Part shown: positions 10,401 through 22,241 of the stretch, one piece after another
Position numbering within the stretch: position 1 is the stretch's first letter
Layout of the letters: each line of letters starts with the position of its first letter
Source of the DNA: Protostelium mycophagum
Taxonomy: Eukaryota; Evosea; Variosea; Protosteliida; Protosteliaceae
Assembly: GCA_002081555.1 (NCBI GenBank)
Contig: MZNV01002901.1
Coordinates: 1 to 48,921 of the forward strand
Length of the DNA: 48,921 nucleotides
Reading direction: 5' to 3'
Notes under the pieces: generated by a model
Told to the model about the DNA's origin: nothing
Databases searched by the model: none
The model's input: only the letters and a program-made list of their open reading frames with translations
Position numbers and translations under genes: made by a program

Positions 10401-11753
10401 CCTTGGCAGCCGAAGAATGATTTCAGGTTTTCAATACCGAAAAGGGTACTCTCAGAACCTTAATTCCCTTTACTGACGCAAGCGGAATCCGGGATACCGC
10501 AAGTTGGGTGGGCAATTACCGCGACGTATTCAGTAAATTGAGCTTGGAAATCCCGGCTCCTTCCGATGAGTGGGAGATGTCACGGGGATGTCGATTATGT
10601 CAAAAATGAGCTGATTTAAAAGGAATTTGTCTGAACTGTCACCTGTCGAGCATTTTTGGTTGCAGAATTGCTTTACCATAGATGTTGCAGCGAACGCCGG
10701 ATGGTGAGAGTGAGCTTGACCTGCAAATTTACCTGAATTAACGGTGTCGTCTTTTCATCTGATTTCCTCAGACAAGCTAGGCTCACTATTTAAGCGGTAC
10801 TCAACTATTATTGAAATGTAGAATCAATGATATCACCAATAATATCACCAAAACCGATTATAGATTATGCGGATGATTTGATTTATATTCCAAATTGTTG
10901 ATATTATTCTGTCTTTTTTGCATATGGGCTGAATTAAAAAACAACCAAACCGAAACAGATAACATCATGGTGGCATTGCGTTGGCTGTCTTGCCACTCTT
11001 GGAACCCAGAATTAATTCTGATCTCCCATCAATGCGACTGATCTTAGCAACGATCGTTTTAAGCGCGGGGTATCGTGTTGATTATGTCTTTGGGGGTCTG
11101 CAGTCAAGAGTCGCGGCAAAGAGGTCAAGAGCATGTTGTAGATGAGAAAGGATGGCAACCCAGTTCTAAGAATAGATATTTCAAAGAATCTATTCGGACA
11201 ATTCGGTCAGCAGCAAGTGTACATTTGCAAAGATCCAGTAAATTTTTATATAGCGTCGAACAAGTACATCTCCACTGGCCTACACTTCACCAACAACAAG
11301 ACAAAAAAATTATATGAATAGAAGCTGTACTATTTTATTGCATTACAACAGCGTCCTCCTCTGCCAAACCATTGTAATTTCTGGAGGTGAGTAGAACTTC
11401 TTTTGAGACCACCACAAAGGTAAACCATCTTGGATTGGAGGAGCTTTATACAAAACCATTCTAGTGACCAACAGTGAGCGGATCCTCCTGGAAGATTAAT
11501 ACAATAATAATAATGCACTGCAACATTGTTATCGGTGTCTTCTGAAAAAAATTGGGCGGGACCCTAAGCCCCATGCCTTTACACTTGCGTGTCGATAAGT
11601 CTAAAGAAGACTGTTTCGTCCTTGTACAGGGAAATGCTAACCTTCTCTCGGCTTCACATTACACAATCATCAAGCAATCACCTCCTATAAAATCAAAATC
11701 TCACGCAAAAATTTTTATATTATGGGTTGAGTGAAGCGTTGGTACACATGTCT
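10401..11753. other. Largest gene-poor stretch
   Basis: 1.35 kb with no recognised gene apart from one weak short open frame (11142-11321). The first 350 bp upstream of the DUF1996 start are relatively G/C-rich and may be its promoter. I looked for U1, U2, U5, U6 and tRNA signatures and saw none. The right end should contain the 3' UTR of CK2 beta. Confidence 0.5.
11142..11321 (+). CDS. Small open frame, candidate gene or terminal exon
   Basis: 59 codons with ordinary composition (MRKDGNPVLRIDISKNLFG ... STGLHFTNNKTKKLYE), preceded directly by 'catgttgtag', which is either a splice acceptor or the GTTGTAG start-site motif seen at other genes here. No family recognised. It could be a genuine small protein, the last exon of a gene I cannot trace upstream, or chance. 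Confidence 0.3.
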   Translation: MRKDGNPVLRIDISKNLFGQFGQQQVYICKDPVNFYIASNKYISTGLHFTNNKTKKLYE

Positions 11754-12651
11754 TTATTTCAGAATCGGTCTGTCTGCTTTTGGCTTCTCTCTGGCGGGTT
11801 TCGGCCAGTTTGTGCTGCTCTTGTGAATTCTGAACCCAAAGATCTTGGGAGCGTATGAGAAAGGTGGCTTAGTGGGAACAAGATCAGGGTATGTTTGCAA
11901 TAAAAGATGTGGAAATGTGGTTCCAAAGTAGGCACCATCGATATCTAGAACGATATGAGATGTGAGAACCTATCAAAATAGAAATGTGTTTTAAATTTTA
12001 CTAATGATGGAAATTGGCTTACTAGTGTGTCGAGCAAGCTTCGGCTGATATACGTCTTGGCACTTAGGACAAAACAATTTGACTGTGTTCGTTCGGGGGA
12101 CATCAGATTGACCAACCGGCAACATATACTGTCCTTGGCAGAACACGCGAGGGCATCTACGCTCATTAAATGAGATCAAGGATGGATCACTCAATACCTT
12201 CCAAATTCAACGTTGTTGTACTTATCAAACATCTGAGCAAGACCACGCGATGTCAGTATGAAACGAGCATGGATCAGCCCATACAACATCTCTGCAGCGG
12301 TTTGAACGATCTCGGTTTGTTCTTCAGTAAGCTCCTCTATAGAAATTCAATAGAAAGAAAAACAAATGTCTTCAAACCTGTCTCTGAATCGAGTATCATA
12401 TCCAGCGCATAGTCATAGTTCGGAATTATAGAATTTAAACCAGTAAGGTTGAAATCATCTTGAATATAATCCTCATCCACCTCTGCAAAGAATTCGTTTC
12501 CTTTCAAATTACAAAACCATGAGATCCAACTGCTCTCCTCTGAATCGGAAGTTAATGCTTCACTTTCGGGGTCCTCCTCTTCCTCGGACATAGAGCCCTC
12601 CATATCCTCTGTTTGAAATGGTTGATCTTGGTGGTTGCCCTTTGTATTCAT
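11754..12651 (-). CDS. CSNK2B: Casein kinase 2 regulatory subunit beta
   Basis: Four exons (12378-12651, 12198-12336, 12023-12156, 11754-11944) give 245 residues. CK2 beta dimerises and holds two catalytic alpha subunits in the tetrameric Ser/Thr kinase. Visible are the acidic [17 protein letters not shown] segment, the alpha-helical [21 protein letters not shown], the zinc finger (CPRVFCQGQ ... FCPKC, the dimer interface) and the [14 protein letters not shown] alpha-binding region. The N-terminus is extended by about 40 acidic, Ser-rich residues ([19 protein letters not shown]) that look like good CK2 sites, so autophosphorylation is plausible. Confidence 0.96.
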
Positions 12652-12770
12652 GAATCACCAATTGAGAAGATGTCCAAGATCAGCACGTTGTAGTTCCTCC
12701 AAAAATATATTTTTCTTATTTTATAAATTTTACCAAATCAGGTTAAGACATTTCAAAAAAGGAGGATATC

Positions 12771-14160
12771 TCAATACGACCAATCTTTATGCACTGTTTC
12801 TCTGATATCTTGCACCAATGCCTCCAGAGCGTATCTAGGAACATGCCTACTGAACAAAACAAATATATCCTCCCCATCTCTTCGTGAAGACACCATGTAA
12901 TAATGGTTAGTAGATACGTATGATTCTGTTGATGCATTATCTCTCGACATTATTTGAGTTGTTGTCTCCATGTACGAAAATAACAATCCCCTTGATATTT
13001 CCTTGGGTATCCCATTTCTGTCATAAAAACAACAGCTGTGCTTCTCGCGAGTCGACATCATAAATCTGCACAACATCAGCTGATATTGATGACAATGTAC
13101 AATTACCCCAAGATGCTGTGGTCCACTTCAGGCTGCTCTGATTCTTCGGTGGAATAATTGATCATCCAGGGAAAGGTTGCCCTGAAGTAATTGTGTATCA
13201 ACTATGATCAGTTAGCACCTGTTTTTGGTGCTGAGGACAAATGATTTATGGATCATTCACTTGTTCTTCTACATACTGCATAGATAAGTCTTTCCCACAT
13301 ATTATAGATATCTCCAAGTCCCTCGCCAGTTGAAAGGTCAGAAGTCTAAAAGGTATCTGTTGATGATTATTGAACAGCTGTATCAAATTGTACACACAGT
13401 ACCAGGTTTTGTGTTTGGAGGAGCGAAATGTGGAAGATAGACAGGGATATCTCTGCATGTCGCTGGATGAAAAGAGGATGTTCTTAAAGCTATGAGGTTG
13501 ATCTCCCTTGTACTAAGCCTGTTCCACCTGATGCTGTCATCACAATTCTATTTTACACGCGTACCAAGGTTGTGTAGCAGCAAGAACCCTCTTTCCAGAA
13601 TAGATGCAAATCCCCATTGCTTCTTTTGTCTTTAAGGAGTCTCTAAAATCACCCAAAAGTGTGCCGATGATGTTCTGATGCGATTTTTTCAACATTACGG
13701 TCGGTACACTGTCGATGGCTGGAAGTGGACGATTCTTTTGGCTCAATATCTCATCAATTATATCTACGGACATCTATCCTGATTAGGTTGGCCAACCTAA
13801 TCAGAGAATCACACCCACCTTCATTTGTTTTGATAGCTTCTCTCTCGGTACACCGAGCTTGATGTTTTGCATGCCGATCGTCAATATGAATGCATCAAAG
13901 AGATACGTGAGTAGTCTGTCCATCATTTCTGGTGTAAGATCTCTTTGCTCCGAAACAAGTATGGCAAGCATACCTTCTCCGCATTCCTTATAATAGAGCT
14001 TATACGAATCTGTATCGATATATCCCACTGGTGCGATGCACTTCTGCGCTGAAGTCTGTAGCGCATATAATAAGCCCTGTATTGCAAGTGGTGGTTGCTT
14101 TATTGTGCCGCTACTTCTAATCAAAACGGGAAGGCCAATATCATTGTATATGCAAAGCAT
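12771..14160 (-). CDS. FUZ: Fuzzy homologue, CPLANE complex subunit
   Basis: Six exons (13819-14160, 13559-13773, 13398-13518, 13261-13356, 13127-13201, 12771-13079) give 385 residues, close to human FUZ. The N-terminal longin domain aligns with FUZ (MLCIYNDIGLPVLIRSS; LTYLFDAFILTIGMQNIKL). The middle has the ICIYSGKRVLAATQPWYAL and DIPVYLPHFAPPNTKPGT segments. The C-terminus has HYYMVSSRRDGEDIFVLF and RHVPRYALEALVQ, matching the FUZ tail. In animals FUZ acts with INTU and WDPCP as a Rab exchange factor recruiting intraflagellar-transport proteins to the basal body. The family call rests on my recall of FUZ and on motif order; exon 5 boundaries are the least certain. Confidence 0.82.
13779..13804. 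repeat. 26-bp perfect palindrome inside a FUZ intron
   Basis: CTGATTAGGTTGG followed by its exact reverse complement, no spacer. It fills more than half of the 45-nt intron 13774-13818 and would fold the pre-mRNA intron into one hairpin, bringing donor and acceptor close together. Confidence 0.95.
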
Positions 14161-14234
14161 TGAATTTGGTTTGATTGTTGTAAATCGATGATGTTCATAC
14201 CCGAAAATCAGATCTCATTTTTCGTATCATCATC

Positions 14235-14582
14235 ATGTACCTAACAAATTGGGATGAGTACATCGCCTCTTGTGAAAGACTATACACAGAAAATCCAAAG
14301 AAGGTGAGCAATAAATCGAGATTTAAATTACTGAATCTTTCTTAGACCAGATTCACAAGCAAATACCGTCACGTCGATGGTAAATTGGTCCTTAAAGTCA
14401 CAGATGATGTAGTGGTAAGTCTTAATTATGAAAATGGGGCAGCAGGAGTTCATACTGTCATCTCTCAAGGAGAAGGGCTGATTAAATCTTAGTGTCTCAA
14501 ATACAAGTCAGATCAAGGTCAGGATTTGAAAAAATTAGAGAAAATGAACAGCCTATTCTTCAGATTAATGACACAGGCATAA
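14235..14582 (+). CDS. SRP9: Signal recognition particle 9 kDa protein
   Basis: Three exons (14235-14303, 14346-14414, 14493-14582) give 75 residues, the expected size. SRP9 pairs with SRP14 to bind the Alu domain of SRP RNA and delay elongation. Sequence landmarks: the MYLTNWDEYIASCERLY start, KYRHVDGKLVLKVTDDVVCL with basic RNA-contact residues, and the YKSDQGQDLKKLEKMNSLF helix. Its start codon is 74 bp from the divergent FUZ start, so the two share a very short promoter region. Confidence 0.95.
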
Positions 14583-14624
14583 ACAATGGATTGAGTCATT
14601 CCTTTTCGCTCAAATTTATTTTCA

Positions 14625-17600
14625 TCAAAACATCGGATTATGTGTAGTCTCCATTATGAGATCTCGCTGGTACTCTAACCAGGTCGTTTCAGTGATGTCT
14701 ATGACATTATCGTTGTCATCTTGGGTGAGATCTGTTATTGCCTCCTTTCCTTTCTTTTTCTCAGGCATGATCCAGTTGCCCTCTGTGAGGGTTATTACCA
14801 AAAAGAAAAGAGGTTCCATACCCTTGTCAATGGCGACGATCTCCAGATCATCCCGATTGTTCGCTTTAACTTGCTGAATTATATTCTGTACATATTCATC
14901 GACATATAACGTCTTGAATGGCAACACATTGTGGCACACAGGGCACACCCACTTATTACGTGGCATCCTTCGGATATGAGGGATAATCCATATCTATGAA
15001 CCATACTTGATGGAGTATCTTATGAAGGACAAGAGACAGAAGGCCTGTACATGTCTACAAGTTGAAGATCGACCAGGTAGCACGATGCGGTCTCTGGTGA
15101 TTGGACATCTCAAGGATAAAGGCATGAATATCTGCTCTACTTCTGAATCCGTGCAGAAGGTTTGCTTAACTGGTATGGTTACTTGATCAACACATATGGA
15201 CATCACTCACTGGCATTGATGATGATCGTTGTAGAGGGCTTCGGGCTGAGTTTAGTCCGTTGTAACAATTCATTTGCGGAGTAGTATTGTCGAAGTGTTA
15301 CCGATAATATGTAGGCAGGGTGGTGACTCGGCTGATACCATCTTAATCATAAATCGATCACCATCTCTTACTGCGTGAGGCGTGTTGCTTATCTTTACAA
15401 AATTTCTGCCTGGTCTGCACATCTTATTGATGTGGTAGGATTCTCTATATTGCTAAAGTTAATTAGAATGAGATATCAGTATATTCATCTTACAAACTTG
15501 GGAGGAAGCACCACTCCATTAACATTGATGAAATAAATAGGTTTCTGTCCATGCGATTGAACATCGTTGGCGTCATACATCTGCAGTGCAACACAAATGA
15601 TGTGATCGTCATCACTATTATGATTCAGATGTTTCTTTTATGTGATCCGGGTTATACTGACCTCAATGTTGGCTGTGAAGGGCTGAGCGCAGATATTTGT
15701 TGATATAATGTGAGGGGTATCTCGAATGGTATTGTGGTATCTGATCCTCTCACTGCTTGGTCTTCCACCAGTCGTATCACTCTTTCAACACATACATCAT
15801 TCTGTTTATGTAAATAACCCGAAATATTCGATGATCGTTGGGTAACTATATTATTATGATGTCTTTGCCTCGCAAATATAGTTGAAAAGAAAAAGAATAT
15901 ACTGACCAGTGATTGTTCTGCGACCATCTTGTTGTGAAATTGAACAGATTGTGGTGACAATGTTATCCTCGGCTTCTCTGGATTCTGAGCTAAGACGGAC
16001 TGTTGAGCCAACTGCTTGTGCCTTATGATTTCTGATATCTGCTGGGGACTCCAAATATCAATTCTGGAGGTCGCTACGTCCATAATCTGTAATAATCTCT
16101 TGGGATTGTAAGTTCCCTTCAGTATTAATCTGAAGCATCTGCATAATACCGCCCAAAATCTGCTGACCATATGAGGTTCATCCGTCAGATATTTACTCAG
16201 TAATTCCTATCGATCATCAAGGGTGTTTTATGATCGATAAATATCTACCTTAAAGGAATACACGGCCGCTTCAAAATAATTCTGGTCCTCAATATACTTC
16301 TCTGCCAGCTGGAGATGCTTCGGATAATCTACTGGATCGACGGATCTACTTTTGTGTGCTTTGACATAATCATGTGCCTTCTTAGCCGCCTCGATCGACT
16401 TATTGTGTTCAATTGGGTTATTGTAACCATTATTGGGACCAGGAAGAGGCTGTTGATTTCTGAATGGGATATGCCCGGGTAAGGTAGGCCGCATTTGTCC
16501 TTGAAAAGGAAATTGTTGGATAAAATTTTGTCTTGCCATCTGTGTCGTCTGCTGTTGTTGTTGTTGTTGCTGTTGCCTCTGTGGTATGTTTTGCACTATA
16601 TTTTGTGCGATGTTTTGCGCAACATTTTGTGGGATATTTTGTACTGCGTTTTGTGGGATATTTTGATGACTATCCGATATTGTTTGTCTGTGGTGTTGTT
16701 GATTCGTATAAGCGTTGGATACGATATTGGGGTTGCTCCTTCTTTGTGCAACTTGAATGATTATTTACAATTGATTCGTTATGAATTAATATTACCCTTT
16801 ATGTACTGTGTGCATCTGGGTGTTCCTGGTTGTTTTTCTAATATATCCGAAATTATTGGGTTGTCAAGCCCGAAAAAATAAACTCCGCTCCAAGGATCAA
16901 CCGGCTGGAACCTCACATTGTGTGTGATATGAAACGCTATACAAATGAGTTCCATTATAATCTGTTTTACGTACTGTTTCTCAGATCCACAATCACTTGG
17001 TCGATATTTCTAGAAGCATATGAATATTGAGGACAACTGTCTTCCGTCACACTGAAAATAGGTGTTCCTTGTTGAAATAAAATTTCACATCTCCAGTAGC
17101 TCGTACGCTGTGGATCAGCCATAGCTAATGAGATTTTAGTAGACTATTACAGGAGCGGGACTCACATTGAAACTCTCTTAAAAGACAATAATTCAGTGGA
17201 AATAGAGCGGTGGCGGTGTGGAAGCCGTTATCCCCAATGACTTGGCCAGGTCTATGCAACACCATATGATTATTGATGCGAATGGGATAGTTTGGTGTCG
17301 CATGGGAAACATTTGTCTGATCTGTCGCAGCTGCCTTTGATGTGCTTTTTGAGGCCGTTGTGTTCATCAATTCTGTTCTTTGTTTCTTCTGTGCGCCTGC
17401 GGTATTTTCTGTGAGTGTGAATATATATCCTTACTACATTGTCTTCTACCTTCAGTTATCCGCTTGATCCCCCCGGCAGAAGTCCTACTCAATCAGAAAA
17501 TTGAATAAAGGAAGCTTGTATACCTAATATTCGGAGCGGGTGGCGCTCTTTGAACGGCTTCTCTCTCTACGATTGATCTCTGAGGTTCAGATGTCAATTG

Positions 17601-17654
17601 ATTCAATTCGCCAATAATTGGTGGCAATTCGATTGAGTTTGGGTCTCTACTCAT
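14625..17654 (-). CDS. FYR-domain / PINIT / SP-RING (PIAS-type) SUMO ligase
   Basis: Sixteen exons (17524-17654, 17450-17487, 17166-17408, 16975-17124, 16796-16936, 16249-16751, 15907-16206, 15796-15845, 15662-15752, 15494-15580, 15372-15452, 15211-15331, 15007-15142, 14822-14967, 14625-14782, with all phases matching) give about 791 residues. Order: FYRN (TALFPLNYCLLREFQSMADP, YWRCEI), FYRC (GVYFFGLDNPIISDIL), Q-rich repeat (VQNIPQ units, then poly-Q), a helical block (YPKHLQLAEKYIEDQNYFEA), a PINIT-like region (PIYFINVNGVVLPP), SP-RING (LRCPI, TCRHVQAF, KWVCPVC) and a SUMO-interacting motif (DNVIDIT). The Cys of the usual QCF is Ala, but the Cys/His zinc ligands remain. Start uncertain: an in-frame ATG also lies at 17810. 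A nuclear SUMO E3 acting on chromatin is inferred. Two separate genes remain possible at the junction 16752-16795. Confidence 0.72.
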
Positions 17655-17922
17655 GTGTCTCTCGAGTGATTTCCAACTGACAACATACGTGTGATCACAA
17701 TTTCTTGGAGGGAAAAATAACAGAATTATCATTCTACAACGGTACCAGAAATTCCCCGAAAATGTTAATCTTTGCGATTGCTCAACACCAACCTCTGAAC
17801 ACATCAACATTTGCACTCTATTTCAAACAGATAAAAAAATTCTTTCAAGAGTTCTGATCACAATTATATTGATATTTGGATTGAATTTGACCAGTATCAT
17901 TTAAACAGAGGGAGTGATTTAT

Positions 17923-19496
17923 TTAGAGCACCCAGTAAGTCCATCCTCTTATTTGGTTGTAGTCTGTGGTAATGAATAAATAATAATCAAGATCAATACA
18001 TACCAGGGAGCTCTTCGGTCTTTCCGATGGCTGATATGGCGGGACATTGGTCCTCGAAGTGTCCTCTGACGATTCTTCTGACGTCTTTGGCTGTTACAGC
18101 GTCTATGCGTTGGTAAATCTCGGCGGGGGAAAGTCTTCTGCCCAGAGCAAGGACTTGTCTGCCGATGTCTTCTGCGATGGATGTGGTACCATCGAGTTGT
18201 AATAAGACGGAGGCCTTCAGCTTGTCCTTAGCTCTCTGTACCTCAGTCTCAGATACGTTCTTTCCGATTCTGTTGAACTCTTGGAATATTTCGTATATTC
18301 CGTCCTCAAGCTTTTCACCTCCATTGTTCACCATGTATGCTCCAAATAATCCAGTGGTGCTATACAATAAGTCTTCAAATATATATTATTTCCTACTTGT
18401 AAGTGGTGTTGAAAGAAGAGATGGAGTGTGCAAGCTTTTCTGTGGCGAAGGTCTCTGCGAGTTTGGAAGAAACATTGTTTCCACCACCCAAGGTTCTGTC
18501 CCAAGATCCAATAATGGCCTGTAATACTTGGAATGCATAGTAATCTGGGTGGCTCCATCCAACAGATTCAAAAGCCATGGCGAAATGAGCTGTGCTGAAG
18601 CTGTCATCTCTCTCTTGGATAAGAGAACCGACGAATCTGGGCTTCTTCTCTTGAGTAGCTGCTGCTGTGGAAGGTACACTTCCAAAAGCCTTCTCTGCGT
18701 GCTGTACCAACTCTTCGTGGTTTACTCCTCCTGCACCGACCAAGACCATCTTGGGTCCAACATAATGTGTCTTAATGTAGTCCAAAAGATCTTCTCTCTT
18801 CAGAGCTCTGATGTTTTGAGGGGGACCTAATATAGTTCTGGATAAACTGCTGCCCTGGAAGGCGGCGGCATGAAGGTAATCGAAGACGACCTCATGGTGA
18901 TCCTTGTTCACTTCTTGCATTTCGCGAAGGATAGTGTGTCTCTCTGCCTCGACATGAGCGGGGTCAAGTTTAGAGTTGAGGAGGATGTCGGATAAAATGT
19001 CAACAGCCTTCTCTACGTCCTTCTTCAGAACCTTAGCGTAATACACTGTCTGCTCTCTTGAGGTGTAAGCATTCAAGGTTCCTCCAATGTTCTCGATCTC
19101 TTTCTCGAGTGCTTGTCTTGTGCGCTTCTCTGTTCCCTGATATCATTTAATTCCGAATTTACCAGATCATCTTTCATAAATCGTTTACCTTGAAAGCCAT
19201 ATGCTCAAGAAAGTGAGCAGCACCGTTGTTAGCCTCGCTTTCTGAAGCACTTCCGGCATCGATCCAAACTCCAACAGTTGCTGTCTCAATGGGTAACTCC
19301 TCAGTGGCAACCCTCATCTTATTGGACAGTGTGCTCAACTTTGTTTGAGTGGCCTTGGGTGCTGGTGCGCTGGCATAAGTCCTTGTCAGGGGCCTCTATT
19401 TAGAATGGGTACGGGGTTACATCAGGGTCAAACAAAACACTATACCTGAGCCGTAAGAGTGGGCTTGGCACGGGTGAGCAGCTTCGATGCAAACAT
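17923..19496 (-). CDS. PMPCB: Mitochondrial processing peptidase beta subunit
   Basis: Five exons (19446-19496, 19189-19395, 18397-19136, 18004-18359, 17923-17963) give 464 residues. This M16 metallopeptidase removes presequences of imported mitochondrial proteins and in many eukaryotes also sits in complex III. The zinc motif HFLEH (AAHFLEHMAFK) is intact with its distal Glu region (AERHTILREMQEV). The substrate-glycine-rich segment NNGGEKLEDG and the family C-terminus LPDYNQIRGWTYW are present. The N-terminus MFASKLLTRAKPTL is a typical amphipathic, Arg/Lys-rich mitochondrial presequence. Start codon 120 bp from the divergent SDS22 start. Confidence 0.96.
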
Positions 19497-19616
19497 CTTC
19501 AGGGCAGATCGATCTTCTGAAGACCTCTTCGAAGTCGACACGAGAGGAAAGAACTTGTCGACGATTCCCTTCGAGATATCATAATTCAGTTTCTTTACGT
19601 AAAACAAAGAACAAAG

Positions 19617-20961
19617 ATGGGTTTCAGCGCCGACTACGAAGACCTTCCTGAGGGTATAAAGATGGAAATATACCCTGTTAAATGTTCACAGCTGATATTT
19701 TGGACCTTTCTGGTCAGCCTTCTGATGGGATCGCCTCTGATTATGAGCTCACCGAAAATATTCAAGTGATGTAGATTCTATGTCACTGTTCTGATCAAAA
19801 AAGTTGTTGGATCTCACCAATACTCGCTGTCATAAGATCGAAAAGTTGGGGTCTCTTATCCGTCTGAAGGTGAGGTGTTGAATGGCAAACACAATTTAAT
19901 ACCAGAAGAAATTGGTTTTACGTCAGAACCAAATCAGTAAAATAGAAGGTTTGGATCAATTGGAAGAGTTGAAGTTTCTGGATTTGTATGATAATTCGAT
20001 TTCCAAGATCGAAAATATACCTAAAAATTTGAGGTAATCACATATTTTACTGAGAGTCATGATGCATCAACAGCTACCTTGATCTATCATTCAATTCGAT
20101 AAGAGATGCCACTGGTCTGCCCGAAGACATGCCACATTTATTGGAATTATTTCTTGTACATAATAAGATCGTCCATATTTCCCCAGAAATAAACCGTTTG
20201 ACTTCATTGAAGAGTTTGGAGCTTGGCGCCAACCGTATTAGGGTGAGCAATACTATTGATTTACCCTTTTTGACAAGACCATAGAAAATCGAAAACGTGG
20301 ACCAACTCGTGAATTTACAGCACTTGTGGCTTGGTAAGAACAAGATCACCCAGATAGAAGGCATTACCTCCCTCCTCAATTTGACAAAATTGAGTCTGCA
20401 GGTCAGTCCAAAAAATAAATGATATCATTCATTACAATAAACGAAGAAGATAGTTGAAATAATAAATAGAATAATCGAATCACGGTCATGGAAGGATTAT
20501 CTCAATTGCAAAATCTCGAGGAATTATACTTGAGCAACAACGGCATCACCGAAATATCGGGCATAGAGGCATTGGTAATAATACATCAATACGATCATCA
20601 TGATGATAAGTTCTGCAGACAAAGCTGAAGATATTGGATCTAGCTCACAACAAGATATCAAAGATTGAACATATGGAGGGACAACAACATCTAGAGGAGT
20701 TTTGGGTGATTCCTATTTGATTTTGTGTAGAACTGCTAACAAGAACAGTTGAACAATAATCTGCTGGTCTCTTTTGAAGAACTCAAGAAATTGAGTCACT
20801 GCACCAAGTTGAGCGTGTTGTTTCTGCAAGGGAACGAATTATGCACACACGTACAATACAGGAACAAGATTATCGCCTATATACCATCTCTCAAAGAAAT
20901 CGATTCCACCGATGTCTATAATTCTTCCATCATGCAAGCAATACAACATCCCTCAAAATAA
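19617..20961 (+). CDS. PPP1R7: SDS22, protein phosphatase 1 regulatory subunit 7
   Basis: Nine exons (19617-19653, 19692-19765, 19804-19869, 19906-20033, 20074-20242, 20285-20401, 20470-20574, 20619-20705, 20749-20961) give 331 residues. About eleven 22-residue SDS22-type leucine-rich repeats are visible (LRQNQISKIEGLDQLEEL, LGANRIRKIENVDQL, LGKNKITQIEGITSL), capped by EEFWLNNNLL and a C-terminal LRR cap (YIPSLKEIDST). SDS22 binds the catalytic PP1 subunit through the concave LRR face and controls PP1 maturation and mitotic targeting. Several introns fall near repeat borders. Confidence 0.95.
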
Positions 20962-21317
20962 ACCATATGCCCACTGGCTCTCATTCCTATTAATTATTGA
21001 GCACACTCCTGATCATGAGCACGAAGTACGTCACTTCAGAGTTTATCCACAATCGCTTTTGAGTGCGCTCCTCCTCAAGTACGCTCAGAATAAAAGAGTT
21101 CCTCTATTCATGTCCTTCCCGTCTTCTGTGGAAGGAAAGAACTCGAATTTTCGACAGTGTGATCACACTGCGTAACTTTGGTTGTAGAGAGCCATTTTCA
21201 TGTTGAAGATTTTGCCTGGAAATGTTCCAAAACAACGAAATCTTGACAAACTTGTGCGTCGTTCCATTTCAGTCTCACACGACGACGGACAAGCCAAGCC
21301 ACCTCCAAAAGAAGAAC

Positions 21318-22010
21318 ATGCCCCACAACGAAGGAAAGGAACTGAACACCAAGGACTTTACCGAGCTCCAAAGAAGAGAGAACAAACAAGAAGAGGAACT
21401 TCTCCAAGATCATGCTGAGATCACGGACGATCACTCCTCCAAAGCCAACTTCGAGGTGGTTGAAGACATTATCCAGAAGGAAACGGCCGAGCTTGAAGAA
21501 TCAGCCAATGTACAGACCGAAATGAAGGTCAGACCGACTCTCAAGTCCAGGATCAAGGGTCTCCCCTGGGATTATCTCTTGGCCAACACTCTCGTCGCAG
21601 CATGCTCTGCAGGAACCGTTTACTGCACTTTTGGCATCGTCATGTACGGAAACCAGATCGCCAGGAGCGGTCCTTGGATCGTCGTCGCCCTTGTCATGAT
21701 TTTATTCGCCGCTTACATGATCAGAAGTCTCTATCGCTCAGCCATGATCATTTGGCAGGCAGAGAAAATGAGCCACTGGGAGAGAGCTCACAGAAAGATC
21801 TTCTGGATGGTGAGATTCCTCATGCTAGCCGCTTACGTCCAAGTCGCCAAATACGTCTTCCTCTTGGGGGTAAACATAAATATGATCACAAAAGCGATAC
21901 TGATAAATCTTTAGAAGGACCACTTTATCTGCCACCCCCATGGTATCAGACCTGACTCCCTCTGCTACGTGCCCCAGACACTCATCGACAGACTCACCAA
22001 CATCTTCTGA
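21318..22010 (+). CDS. Small multi-pass membrane protein, unknown family
   Basis: Two exons (21318-21869, 21915-22010) give 215 residues. An acidic, charged 80-residue N-terminus with coiled-coil character (RRENKQEEELLQDHAE) precedes three probable helices: LLANTLVAACSAGTVYCTFG, WIVVALVMILFAAYMI and FWMVRFLMLAAYVQVAKYVF. A short tail with CHPHGIRPDS follows. An in-frame ATG at 21222 would add 32 residues, but 21318 follows a likely untranslated leader with a splice-acceptor-like 'catttcag'. I do not recognise the family. Confidence 0.65.
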
Positions 22011-22241
22011 GGAGGACACTGTGAATAGTTGTTCAATAAATCATTCATCATTTCAAGCTTTCGATCTGAATATCCCATCCAAGCCAGATTCAAAATTTGG
22101 TACCAAAATTTCTCTCACCATGACATCTGAAAACTGCGAATATCGGCTGAGACAAATAGTTTAGTTGTAGATAAGGCGCACTTTCATGTCCTGATGCGAT
22201 GACTTCTGATTTCCGTGTCTCCAAAACAAAGACGTCCAAAC

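Noticed and set aside
16495-16881. 128-codon plus-strand frame with poly-Leu
   Set aside because: Antisense of the Q-rich exon of the FYR/PIAS gene; the poly-Leu is reverse CAA/CAG repeats.
21602-21955. 117-codon plus frame inside the small membrane protein gene
   Set aside because: Shifted frame of the membrane-protein exon with Arg/His-rich, non-protein-like composition.
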